This document shows, piece by piece, positions 44,101 to 52,906 of a stretch of DNA of 64,000 bases (positions within the stretch are counted from its first letter, which is position 1; each line of letters begins with the position of its first letter). This DNA is from Symsagittifera roscoffensis. Lineage: Eukaryota > Xenacoelomorpha > Acoela > Convolutidae. The DNA lies in assembly GCF_963678635.1 (NCBI RefSeq), contig NC_087063.1, positions 20,652,701-20,716,700 on the forward strand, written 5' to 3'. The translations under genes and the position numbers were made by a program. Below the pieces are notes generated by a model. It did no database searches, was not told where the DNA came from, and saw nothing but the letters and a program-made list of their open reading frames with translations.

Positions 44101-46321
44101 GCCACCTGAATTACTTACACGAAAAACCACAGTTGAAATACCCAAAAACATAAAATTCTACCTTGCAGAAAATGAAACATCACCCCGATTGGAATGCAAA
44201 TATGCAGTAAAAACTGACGTTGAACAATCACAAATAAATAATTTACAACATTTCCCACTTTATTTAGATTGTCAAAATAATCACTATGAAGTTGATCTAC
44301 TTGGAACATCAACTTTCAAACCAATCCCATATTCACAATGGATAAAAAACCACCCCCAACAAAAAAGAATAAAACAACACCCGCCTAAAAAAGACCATTT
44401 TCCACTAATTGAAAAAGAAAATTTGACTGATAAAATAAACTTATCAGGACCACAAACAAACGATTCAAAATACACAATAAATCAAGTTTTTGACCTCCAT
44501 GACCCACTTAACACAATACCCTTATCTAAATTAGAAATTGAAAACATTTTTCTCCCCCCAACAGAAACAATTACAATTTCAACACTGAAACAATATCAAA
44601 ACCTTGACCCAGTAATTCGACAACTGAAATCATGGCACAAATATAAAACTAAACCTATCAAAGCAGATTCAACTATTCTAGGAAACAAAACACTCCTCCG
44701 ATATTTTCGAAAATTCAACAATACAACAATTAACGAAAACACAGACCTTCTAGAATACAAACTAAATGAATCTACAGCTCCCTGTCTCCCTTTAAGTATG
44801 ATTCTTATAGCTTTTAATATTTCACATACACAAAATATTAAAGGACACTCTGGATCAGAAAAAACATATTCAAATTTTATACAAAACTTTTATTTCCCAA
44901 ATGCACCAATTTGGATAAAAGTACTATGCAATGACTGTATAGTATGTCAACTAAATAAACCTTACCCAAATCAAAAACAAATAGCACAAAAACAAGATTT
45001 TAAAGGACAAAGTCTGTACTTTAATCATCGTATCTCATTTGATACCAAAGGACCAATTTCACCCTCATCCGAAGGAAACTCCTACATTATGGTAATTGTT
45101 GACGCATTTACACATTATGTAGCACTTAACCCAGTACCACATTGTAACGCTTATTACGCTTACACAACACTCTATGAACACTGGATAGCAAAATTCGGAC
45201 TACCAGAAATTTTAGTTACAGACAACGGTACAGAATTCATAAATAATGAAATCATCACACTATGTCATTTATATAACATTAAACACAAACCACGTACATC
45301 TCACGCACCTTGGACAAACGGCTTAGTCGAAGGTATGAACCGTTCATTACAAGAATATCTCAGATGTATCATCAATGGAAATGATACAAGATATACCGAA
45401 TGGTCAGCAGATGTAAAACTATTTCCCTTAGCATATAATTCACAAATCACGACAACTTTAGGAATGTCACCATATGAAATGGTTTTTAACCAAAAGCCAC
45501 GCAAACCAATAATGTTTACAGCAAACTCTCATAAAAACGCACAAGGTTATTGTCAACCAAATAAAGACTCAATTTGTTATAACCTACCATTACATACACA
45601 CGATGAAGATCATTTTCATCACCCACAAATTCTTAAATTAGCCTCCGGTACACACACCGAATGGATTTTAAACAGAGATAAAAAACACAATGAAATTTAC
45701 CAAAAGGTAACAAAAAAGTTGTTACAAAGGCAAAATATTAATGAACAAATAAATTCACGCTTTACACCAGCCTCCGATTTAAAAATTGGAACATTTGTTT
45801 TAATACCCAATTTTAATACTCAAAAAGGAATTTCAAAAAATTTACAACCCGTTCGTAAAGGACCATACCAAATAATTGCAAAACCCACTGATGTCACATA
45901 TAAAATCACCGACTCAGATAAAAAAGAAATCGTTCAACACCGAAATAACCTATTACCTTATTATCCAAAAGAATACGCACTCCGCGAACTAACTCAATTA
46001 TATTCTTTTACAGGTTTAAAAGTTATTCAAAATAACCCACATACGGACAACATAACAAAGGAACAAAATGATATTCACCTCGGAAATCAAAATACAAAAT
46101 CAAACACCACAAAAAACAATACAAAAAATCTCGATCAAACTACATCTCAAAAAGAAAGAAAAAATAGAAAAATGACAGAACAAATAATACCCCAAAAACA
46201 AATCGACAAATCAGAACATAGAGAGTCTTCACGACTTAGAAATCAACCACGTAAAAATTATAAAGTATTCATCCCACAATCTAAAATATTAAAGAAAGTT
46301 GAATTTCAAAAACAACCTTAA
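38075..46321 (+). CDS. Gag-Pol polyprotein of the giant element (2,748 aa)
   Basis: One uninterrupted frame. Residues about 1-600 are an unusually long N-terminal region, Gln/Asn/Pro-rich after about 250. A retrotransposon-Gag domain occupies about 600-790 (AAQKWFSVLPIEIKSNWKRF). One CCHC zinc knuckle lies at about 843-857 (CNYCRRYGHSISEC), then an Arg/Asn/Ser/Tyr-rich low-complexity domain at about 910-1070. Aspartic protease follows (FLIDSGAESN, about 1227), reverse transcriptase from about 1580 with TADMNSAYNQMPL and YLDDVF (about 1739), and RNase H (MCDASNFGIGAA, about 1885). The integrase has an H2C2 finger (HSGSEK...CNDCIVC, about 2255-2290) and core D2321, D2383 and E2419 (35 residues between the last two). 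The order is Ty3/gypsy. Gag and Pol share one frame, so no frameshift signal is needed. Length is about twice the usual. Confidence 0.97.
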   Translation: MSSTHTPGEESPDDDDIFPFIVDATTDRGQHIFCKNLLLNLFEPGISPCKTEFPDVKIKRQIIDHYLKDICNLTKQYGIYSIEFSSPNQNHSKYIIQTDDLDLEFSKVFSEYIKSIQYHNSQRANSIFTNEVFAIIYSYISILENEIQIPNVSPTETSKHIRVRHEITLLSSFLNIIKENFTKDEVSQHTKHDLQKILAWFIIDYFTHNIDLISQARKNFRPQNSNDDTAITEQSDYVWDPEWSHPAFINFPQSISSQAISTISYVRDYVRVIPLTIDATPLNYNTFLPDMQNNSLNSTVIHNENLNGTRNLTQQDIQTPSHFINEEIVHTTTTQQSISPIRPNLTKPRNTNPSQTQVTLQSTVKPSVAPKYSHMDYQTYRPMTIPPKTRKTFTRNNFADHNYNYTHPSKTNYQPRKNFSNYTRSRNWDNPMAPPNSVNFQTNLHPPQDRSENYPFFQQNKNKKQTSYQMDYLSSDDDFLQPDIFTPYNQEYRGQGIQKPHTYHRIFSPQPIDTQNQQPIQQQNPINTQSFQPIQQQNPMIANSYQPAQMQNEIPLPYYLQQHEITRNQLSNFSQMPNAAESLQMTMNPYLMGGSSITSNKPLMVFTGTDPEYSVEDYLNAVTANLILNIGPEPINTPLHQNWIHRRTALIQTTLDGAAQKWFSVLPIEIKSNWKRFTQEFSKMFDSERNKQQQRVLCNEIRRLPNETIKQLAVRIETLVRKAYSLNTHDYKNTKMTEILMMTLTPQLRKIAIKKRASHPSSIREPDLDFRKLVDKLEQAEITMKLEETENLKLQYVNRIETASTNINNIQESDTDLVEKITEILNIYEKHPNFKGKPSFKKWCNYCRRYGHSISECRQKQQDNQNKPQKYKEPNKSFYQYMKKDQNLPNKTVYSNNSSGKPLPNNTNYTRNQSPYNSSYRGRSPERRNTHNSSQNHYNRPNSRNNYSRSHSNTQRFVSRSNSQSRNNYYPNNQSRNSSYNRNRNYSNNRNRSYSNNRNQTYPNNQSRNNSYNRSNYNRPNNNYQNRSRNNSQNRHSSYNNRYRNYSQSPHRNNNNYNNSNNRHRSSTPKHQRHINQVQSNPETTSDPPGIDDTVTDTLQLNQINCGSSDSESDAENTLSINMIKVENDYEPVIYEEPFSSHIYENQSELLHNYYIEPVHSTPTTQKTNEINTTNQPNEKEKTNCLNTNHIYQNIQKEQPKEKIWTIPFLLESPKSKEFQPPDLEIDFLIDSGAESNIINIPTWNEIKTLHPKLTPLETSSKLATAQGSTLINYGKIQLFLLPTRTMEQNKILTKPFKQIFHITDIKHNIIGIPFISKYIPTINILNSKILIKDKYTKTKDTSLTFFQRLNKQPPFFSKFYPIYNQQRKHLKPLSGNIYNFSIKQVHQYDKKQNKQKFYMSDFEFKPIHKFFKITISSIKYLKNSNSDIISLHVYNNTPYQVTLPLGLLGYCETNATISPIHEKAYRVKNILQLLDICQSTILNEELSINNIISNENRNTDYSTKTPYFKPTFNISNYTENQQKFLTMFNFQHSQITQDEFEKLAKQLIKYSSVYATSKFDVGKISSSLHLPLKPDAVFKKQRPSKVPIHLHDKVNRLLDILEQYNIISPVNKQEQPKGNTFINPVIILAKGESLKIVLDARYLNSLIDESKCNWPIEPIQVILTKINGKYFTTADMNSAYNQMPLDEQSRRLTQFVIGNQQYEFNRLFYGISIGPAAFSAFMSKIFRPLILKKNAITYLDDVFMQSQTKEEMFNVLEQYHQILQNENLKAAPDKSHFFLTKVKFLGHNIERKTITPLKSRIDAIQKLQPPTNKKKIQEFLGMLNFLSKYVYKMQLYLRPFYNILRQQNNFEWNIEHQARFEEIKKLLTEQISNTIPDSNQPFYAMCDASNFGIGAALLQSHNSTNKMNLISANSRLFTQAELRLSTLMRECTAIIYTLTEYEFLILGSKHPTVLFTDHKPIIFLFTQKSNPNHRVYRFQLILMKFPNLHIVWTAGKNLALPDTLSRNTPPELLTRKTTVEIPKNIKFYLAENETSPRLECKYAVKTDVEQSQINNLQHFPLYLDCQNNHYEVDLLGTSTFKPIPYSQWIKNHPQQKRIKQHPPKKDHFPLIEKENLTDKINLSGPQTNDSKYTINQVFDLHDPLNTIPLSKLEIENIFLPPTETITISTLKQYQNLDPVIRQLKSWHKYKTKPIKADSTILGNKTLLRYFRKFNNTTINENTDLLEYKLNESTAPCLPLSMILIAFNISHTQNIKGHSGSEKTYSNFIQNFYFPNAPIWIKVLCNDCIVCQLNKPYPNQKQIAQKQDFKGQSLYFNHRISFDTKGPISPSSEGNSYIMVIVDAFTHYVALNPVPHCNAYYAYTTLYEHWIAKFGLPEILVTDNGTEFINNEIITLCHLYNIKHKPRTSHAPWTNGLVEGMNRSLQEYLRCIINGNDTRYTEWSADVKLFPLAYNSQITTTLGMSPYEMVFNQKPRKPIMFTANSHKNAQGYCQPNKDSICYNLPLHTHDEDHFHHPQILKLASGTHTEWILNRDKKHNEIYQKVTKKLLQRQNINEQINSRFTPASDLKIGTFVLIPNFNTQKGISKNLQPVRKGPYQIIAKPTDVTYKITDSDKKEIVQHRNNLLPYYPKEYALRELTQLYSFTGLKVIQNNPHTDNITKEQNDIHLGNQNTKSNTTKNNTKNLDQTTSQKERKNRKMTEQIIPQKQIDKSEHRESSRLRNQPRKNYKVFIPQSKILKKVEFQKQP

Positions 46322-46915
46322 ATTCTACATTTAAAAATCTTTGCACCTCTGAAACATTTTACACTTTCATTTTTCAAGATAACATGCTGATAAACACGCA
46401 GCGATTCTAGTTCAAAATTAGCCAATAGGATTCATCCAATCCGTCACCTTCTATAACTTTAACACAAACCAACTAGACGAAAAATATTAAACTCCAGGCA
46501 TATCTATAACTATAACTCTACGACCTCCAGGTCAAAAATAAGCAAACCACTCCAACTTGACAACTAAAATAAATATCACCATAATATCATAACCCTCCCT
46601 TATCTAATAAACCAAAGATCAACAATATTTCCCCAACTCAGCCCTCAAATATCCCCCAAACAAATATGTTAAATTAGCCTAAAGTAAAAGAACGACCATT
46701 TTATTTAGCCTAAAGTATAAAAATCTCAAAAATACCCCAGATCATTTGACAAATGAAAATAAAGACAAAGAAGACCTCCCGATCACCATAAAAATTGCCC
46801 CCAACAATTTTTTACAAAACTCAACCCACTTGTCAAAAAACTAATAAATAATCCGACCACACTTGAAAATTGCCCCAAACAACAAAAAATATTCGATCAC
46901 GAAGCCATTTCTTAA
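46322..46915 (+). other. Spacer between Gag-Pol and the env-side genes
   Basis: AT-rich and without a long frame. The second copy (63,370-63,880 minus) is clearly homologous but more diverged than its coding parts, suggesting non-coding sequence. Phrases such as ttagcctaaagtataaaaa occur twice (46,673 and 46,707). Confidence 0.5.
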
Positions 46916-47131
46916 ATGCTCTTCTATCAAACAGTCACTAAAATTATCACAAACCTCAAACAATTTTTTACGATACTTGAAACTTTCATAATATTTCTTT
47001 TTGATATCCTTGAATCTTTTCTAATACTCTTAATCATTTTTTGTAATATTTTTTTAATTTTCTACACTATATTCGAACTATTTCTCCAACTTTCAAAAAC
47101 CCTTGATTATATCCACAGGTACGATTTATAA
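46916..47131 (+). CDS. Hydrophobic small ORF, possible first exon for ORF3
   Basis: A frame of 71 residues from ATG 46916. It is dominated by Phe, Ile and Leu, with one long membrane-spanning stretch (IIFLFDILESFLILLIIFCN, about residues 26-45). In the second copy the homologous frame (ATG at 63,356 minus) keeps the start and hydrophobic core but has a stop after about 45 codons. Near its 3' end both copies keep a donor-like CAG|GTACGA (47,118/47,119 here). The segment could therefore be a coding exon spliced into the ATG-less ORF3. That is inference; alternatively it is an independent membrane peptide. Confidence 0.4.
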   Translation: MLFYQTVTKIITNLKQFFTILETFIIFLFDILESFLILLIIFCNIFLIFYTIFELFLQLSKTLDYIHRYDL

Positions 47132-47142
47132 AACTTGTCTAA

Positions 47143-47319
47143 ATGATACGAACTATTTTCAGTAGAACTGATATTTTTGTACTATTTGTAATTTTCATAA
47201 CATTTCTATCATCCCTCATTTTGACTATATGCAAATGTATAAAGAAAGCAATCATCACATTCGCTCTAGCAACAATCCTCCTAATTCTTTTCTTAGAAGA
47301 ATACTTTAATAAACATTAA
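47143..47319 (+). CDS. Conserved 58-aa membrane protein ORF
   Basis: ATG 47143 to TAA 47319. The product starts MIRTIFSRTDIF and has two hydrophobic segments (residues about 11-29 and 36-50) around a basic Cys-containing turn (CKCIKK). The second copy encodes a 60-residue homologue at 63,117-62,935 (minus) with the same start and the same CKC turn, although the second segment has drifted. Conservation of start, length and layout in two diverged copies supports a real gene. The function is unknown; it resembles a viroporin in layout only. Confidence 0.55.
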   Translation: MIRTIFSRTDIFVLFVIFITFLSSLILTICKCIKKAIITFALATILLILFLEEYFNKH

Positions 47320-47339
47320 CTTTTTCACTAAAAGAATAG

Positions 47340-48467
47340 ACCAAAAAGCTATCAAAAATTGCTACCCAAAAGTCCCCAAGTCAGTCTTCACCGACATCAT
47401 CCCAAGATAACCCAACAACACCTTCAACTACCAATAATCCTCAAACATCTACACGAATTTCCTTTCAAGATAACCCATACACTTTTGAAGAACGACACGC
47501 TCGTTTATCAGAACCACTAGAACCAGTTCAACGACAAGCACCTCTAAGCGAACCAACATATAACTTATACCCAACACTACCACAAGAATTAAGTAGAATA
47601 AGAAATCCTAGTCAAAACCAAAATACAGTCGAAATAAATAGACAAATTATACATCCTCGACGGAACAGGAATTTTCTAACTCCCCGAGTTCATTTTGATA
47701 TACCTCAATCCCCATCACAAAACACTCCAGAAAACCCCATTGGTATATTACCAGAAACCCCTACGCTTCTTTCACAACGTAGCACCTCAAGCCTACCATC
47801 AGATTACTTAGGTTCAACACCAACATCTGAACGTGAAAATCCCTTTAACCCCCCAAACCAGGCATCACGACTACCATATTGGACAACACATTCATTTACA
47901 CAAGGTGAATTAAATTTAGTCAATGATCCAATAGATATTTCTACGGATACAACAACATCCTCATCACTACCAGAAACATTATCACTACCATCAACACCAT
48001 CAATAAGCCAGATTTCACCACCACCTTTTAACTTAAATTTTCCAAATAATCTCGACGCCAGATATCGAGAACAATCATCAACAAATATCCCTTTAAGGCT
48101 AGATTGGAATACATTTACAGCCCCTCCACCATTATTTGGACAACATCTAGAAAGTAATCGCCTCCACAACTGGGCACTTAATAGATTACAATACCGACAA
48201 GACATTCACGACGATATCCGTGATCACAATATCCAAATACTCCAACAAAACAGTTTACAATTAAAGTTTGAAATCACAGTTAAATTAAACAACATTACTC
48301 AACATCCCTACCCATTAAACCCACCAAACATAACAGCTCAATCACTACCACCACCATTTATAACCATTGAAGTAATATATAAATACGACAGATATACCAA
48401 AAAGACAATTGGTTACATCTTATTTTATAACCCATACTCAGGATTATCATACACATGTATATTCTAA
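47340..48467 (+). CDS. ORF3: 375-codon frame without ATG, conserved between copies
   Basis: The frame is open from just after TAG 47337-47339 to TAA 48465-48467 but has no usable start codon near its 5' end. The N-terminal two thirds are Pro/Ser/Thr/Gln-rich (TTPSTTNNPQTSTRISFQDN, later LPETLSLPSTPSISQ). The C-terminal about 70 residues look folded (LQLKFEITVKLNN ... GYILFYNPYSGLSY). The second copy preserves the same frame, including KIA, RISFQDN and TFEERHARLSEP, before a deletion. Lack of ATG together with donor- and acceptor-like sites nearby suggests it is read from a spliced mRNA. Its end overlaps the env start by 13 bases. Confidence 0.6.
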   Translation, partial: TKKLSKIATQKSPSQSSPTSSQDNPTTPSTTNNPQTSTRISFQDNPYTFEERHARLSEPLEPVQRQAPLSEPTYNLYPTLPQELSRIRNPSQNQNTVEINRQIIHPRRNRNFLTPRVHFDIPQSPSQNTPENPIGILPETPTLLSQRSTSSLPSDYLGSTPTSERENPFNPPNQASRLPYWTTHSFTQGELNLVNDPIDISTDTTTSSSLPETLSLPSTPSISQISPPPFNLNFPNNLDARYREQSSTNIPLRLDWNTFTAPPPLFGQHLESNRLHNWALNRLQYRQDIHDDIRDHNIQILQQNSLQLKFEITVKLNNITQHPYPLNPPNITAQSLPPPFITIEVIYKYDRYTKKTIGYILFYNPYSGLSYTCIF

Positions 48468-51099
48468 AATTATTAATTTTTCTCCAACTCCTTTTTCTAG
48501 TAATCTCAAATCAAAACATAAACCCTTCTCCCCGCACAGGACCCCAAGATTTATTAGTAACACATTACGATTGTGAAGAAAACGAACAAAAAACACTACA
48601 CAAGTATGCAATAAATCAAGTATCACAGTGCGAAACAGAACCCCAAGCCATAGAAACTACAAATGTCATAGCAACACTTTATTCAAAAGCCCGAGCAACT
48701 ACAGTTATAGGATATAAATTCACAGCAACATTTTCTGAAAAGAAAGTACATTGTTCACAAGTCTCAAACGGAAATAAAAACCGACTTGACCATGAATCAT
48801 TCTACCAGAGTAATATAGAACGACTTTTACATCTCAATCCCGAAGATTGTAAAAACGAGTTACTCCGACTAAACATCACAAAAAATAAAAACACAGATAG
48901 AAATTTAGTATATTTCCAAGTTTTTTCAGATTCTGTACATCAAGCAGAACTTGAAAGATATCAAGGACATATAAAATTAGATCAAAAATACCCATACAAC
49001 GGCGCACACGGACGATTAACCTATGACATGCACGATAAACACTGGATACCACACATTGGTATAAATGACCCATCAAACTGCAAAGCAGACACAAAAAATA
49101 AAGGATACCAAGAAATAATGTTTTTCGATTGGAAAATACAACTCGAAAAAATACAACTCACACGAGATTTATCAGACAACACAATGATTTATCAAGGAAT
49201 TAGATTACCTTGTAAAAACGACCAAGGTTATTGCGACCCTACAACCAGAACACAAGCAACAATTGTTTGGTTCCCCGAAGACACATGTACAACATTTCAA
49301 GTAGCAAAAATACACGCTCGTATGATAAAATTTCACGACAAATATTTTATACAATCAATACCATATGAACAAGTAAATCCATTACGAAAAATAAGTTCTA
49401 ATTTTCGAAACATTCATAATATAGAAAAATAAATTAACACGTTTTCAAATATATCAAGAAACAGAACTTGCATGTAAATACAGAAACCCACTTCACAAAA
49501 CACAATACTCTGAAATATTAGTTGAATACGAAAATGGATTCGACATGACCACTGGAAAAATAAAAGTCGACCCATACGCCACAAGTCATCCCCTAAACGA
49601 AGGAACATCATATATACCAGTTAATTTTCAAAAGAATACAGGTCAACCTGGTGGACATTTAAAACCCCAAAACGATCAAAGCACACGTTTACAAGAACTA
49701 TCACTAATGAATAGTACATATTTTGGCAATATCCACTATGATATTCACTTAGATATGAAACTAGACTACACGATTAGCCGAATTTTTCAAGAAATGTCAC
49801 TCTCCGAATTAGAAACATTACACCAACTATGCGAATTAGAAAGAACACAAATATTACAATCACTTGCACTAGCAGTATTAAAAATACCCTACGCAGGATA
49901 TTTACTATCAGGAAATAGATCAAATTTTTTAGACTATGAAGGAAACATCTTATGGTTTTATACTTGTACTAAAAAAGTATCACCACTATACGTTTTTGAA
50001 GATAAACGATGTTATAAAAGAATCCCTATCTTTTATAAGAATAAAGTACATTTCGTTGACACACTTTCACGAAGAACCTATTTCTGGGATACCGCAGTTC
50101 CATGTGGATCAGAAAATAGCCACAACGTAGTACAACTAAACCCTGATGAAGATAAATATTACCTTCTCACCCGATATCCCACATTAATGCAATCACTCAA
50201 AAAATTTTCACCAGAAAGCATTCGCGCTATCGCTCGAAACCCAAATATAGACTTACAATCAATAGGAATATACTCAAAATCAGATATTCAACATCACATT
50301 AGAACACAACAATTCCAGGAATTATTAACACAAATGGACACAATACAAAGAAAATCAATTGACCAAAACTTACGCAAACTTGCCGAAACCGCAGGATTTG
50401 CAGACATCTATACGCAAGACTATAGCGGATATTTTAAAGACATTAAAGATTATATATATCTAAACGGTGAAAAATACCGTCCCCAAGATATATCACCTAT
50501 CAATATTTTTAGCTTTGTTACACTCAAGAATGAAATTCTTGATTTTCTAGGATGGCCCTACTACATCTTAGAAAAACTAACTATTTTATACGCAATGTTT
50601 AACTTTATTGGATTTCTTTTTTCACTCTTAAAAGGAATCTATAACACATGTGCTATACACACACAAGTCAATAGACAAGCAAGTGTAGCACGCATACTAT
50701 TTGCAGGATTTTTTGGAATATTTTCTACATCTATAAACAAAATTCTTTTAGACGCACAAATAAAAGAATATAACACAAAAATAGCAACAAGACAGAACAC
50801 ATACGACGAAGAACATAACAATGCAGACACAACACCAACAGCACCACAGTTACCACCCCTACCACATAACCATCCATTATCCCTAGTCCCACGTAATTTT
50901 CGAAATTTAGCCATAACACATAATAATTTTAGACCAACCATATCACAAAGTCCCATCCAACATATAATATCACAAAGTCCCATCCAACACCCATCAAACA
51001 CACCACTCACAAGATGAAAATACTTATGAACAAATTATAGAACAACCCCATACCACCGCTTTTCAGTCTCAAAATAATAATTTTTTTAGCCCACGATGA
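48455..51099 (+). pseudogene. ORF4: envelope-like glycoprotein, one or two frameshifts
   Basis: ATG 48455 opens a signal-peptide-like start (residues 1-18, MYILKLLIFLQLLFLVIS). An ectodomain begins THYDCEENEQ, with conserved-looking cysteines, potential N-glycosylation sites and the phrase TTVIGYKFTATFS. The frame breaks at 49,430, where this copy has an extra A in an A-run. It continues in the next frame (49,436 on) through a long helical region to a membrane region at 50,580-50,760 (FNFIGFLFSLLKG and ARILFAGFFGIF) and a Pro-rich tail. A 28-bp tandem repeat near 50,940-51,000 causes another shift; by comparison with copy 2 the true end is TGA 51097-51099. The N-terminal YDC pattern recalls chuvirus-type glycoproteins carried by some retroelements. 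Not confirmed. Confidence 0.7.
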
Positions 51100-52897
51100 G
51101 CCGACAACTTGGATCCCTACACCGATCAAATTCCCACCCAACCAACCTCACCACTCCAATCCCAATAATACCACTTTTTGCTTTTCCGCCACCCGATTTC
51201 CCATCCAGTAATGTAACATCCGGCATGAATTCCGATACTAATTCACACATCTCAGTTTTATACTCCATCTCACAACTCAATAACCCGAATATTGAAACCC
51301 CCGATGAATTTGCCGACTCTGAACCATCTCCATCAAATAATTTTCACACCAATCCCTTAAATTTTTCCCAACCCCCTTTTCAACCCATACTACCAAATAA
51401 CCCTGACCCAACCAATTCTACACCCTCTTATGCTTCCCAAGTCACTCCAACCTACTCCTCACTTCACTCAAACCAATCATCTCATTCTTCAGACACCCCC
51501 CGAATCTCCCCAGAACTAGATAATTTCATTACCCTACAACAACAATCCTATCACCTTGACACCCCAACCATAAACCAAATCTCATCCACAATAGATTCAT
51601 CCAACCCTCCTACCCCTACACCCTCTTCAATTTATACTGATTCATTAGCACCATCATCCACAACTACTGTATCTTCACTCAGCACTAATAGAGCTTACCG
51701 CACTTTTAAAAGGAAGTTCCCCAACCATCCTTTCCCAGCGAAACCAGGAACAGCCCGTGAGTATATCAACCATCCACAACACACTAACACAAAAGAATTT
51801 TTAGCTATCACCTTACCCTCATTTCCACAATACACCTTAAACACCCCTCATGACACTAACGAGACACGTAACTTTGTAGACGAATACGTTTTAATGCCTA
51901 CCCTTCCTTGGACCTCATATTATCATTTTACAAATCCCCTTTGCTTACCTTTATCTAACACTCATATCGATATAGAACGAAATAAGGACATGCTATATCG
52001 ACTCACTACACCACTAACACCTAGACAATTTACTTACATTGGATACAAAAAATCACTAAAAACACACCCCGAGCTAATGAATATACACTAGAATATTACG
52101 ATCATAACATCATCAGAACTAACCAAGATCAATTCTTAGACGACGATCGCTTCGCTAACCCACAAATCACCGAGAAATTTTTCATTAAAACACCATATGT
52201 ATTTACACTAAATATCTTTGATCGCAAGTTTGACCACATTATCTCAGAAGCACTAACAGACACGCAAGCCTACGAAAGTTTCAAAGAACGCTTCCAAATA
52301 TTTTCACTAACCTTTCGTTTCCTTGCACCACATGAAAGAGATTTGCACTGCTCACACGATATTATGTTGCGCACTAAACAAACACACACATATACTTATT
52401 ATCGTTTCATCCAAAATCACTTTGACCTACACACTCCCTCCAGACAACCACACCATCGTTTTCAATTCATCAATTCCAAATACACCTCACCATTCTTTCT
52501 TAACTTCACATATTGCATTAAAGATACTAACCTTCATGGTATTCTTCGAAATTATGATCCCATAACCCAAATGTATATCTTTTGTCCCATCACCAAGACC
52601 TTCAACGCAGAAGAATCCCGACCCTTCCTCATCCCACACGAGTTTGTACAACCTATAGAAATCCCCATTTTAGAATTCATCCATAACACTAAATTCAACC
52701 ACAAATTATATAATCTAATCCAAAACACACCTTATGAATTTGCAGTTGGCACTGAAGAACTAACCACCATTAAGGCACTTCAATTGCTTTGGCCACTGCT
52801 TCAAACTAAAAATATCATCCGCATCTTAGCCAAACTACTAACAACTTCAGATCTCATTCACGACATTTTTCCCCACGGTTTCTTCCCCGACGACTAA
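51096..52897 (+). pseudogene. ORF5: unknown protein, starts inside the env stop (ATGA), one frameshift
   Basis: ATG 51096 overlaps the env TGA by the ATGA tetranucleotide, the same in the second copy (60,610-60,607 minus). The first 331 codons are Pro/Ser/Thr-rich, then become globular from about residue 200 (KRKFPNHPFPAKPGTAREYI). The frame shifts near 52,072 and continues openly to TAA 52895, giving about 600 codons in all. The C-terminal part is well preserved in copy 2 (ALQLLWPLLQTK, IRILAKL, IHD-FPHGF-P-D). No signal peptide, membrane segment or known domain is recognised. A splice-donor consensus follows the stop by three bases. Confidence 0.6.
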
Positions 52898-52906
52898 CAG
52901 GTAAGT
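52898..52906 (+). promoter_or_regulatory. Splice-donor consensus just after the ORF5 stop
   Basis: CAG|GTAAGTA is a perfect donor, three bases after TAA 52895-52897. Copy 2 has AG|GTAACTA at the same place (58,830-58,822 minus). Confidence 0.5.

Noticed and set aside
38488-45504. Many minus-strand frames of 60-120 codons under Gag-Pol
   Set aside because: They are complements of the real polyprotein frame, with composition (Cys/Phe/Leu/Tyr-rich) typical of shadows in an AT-rich gene.
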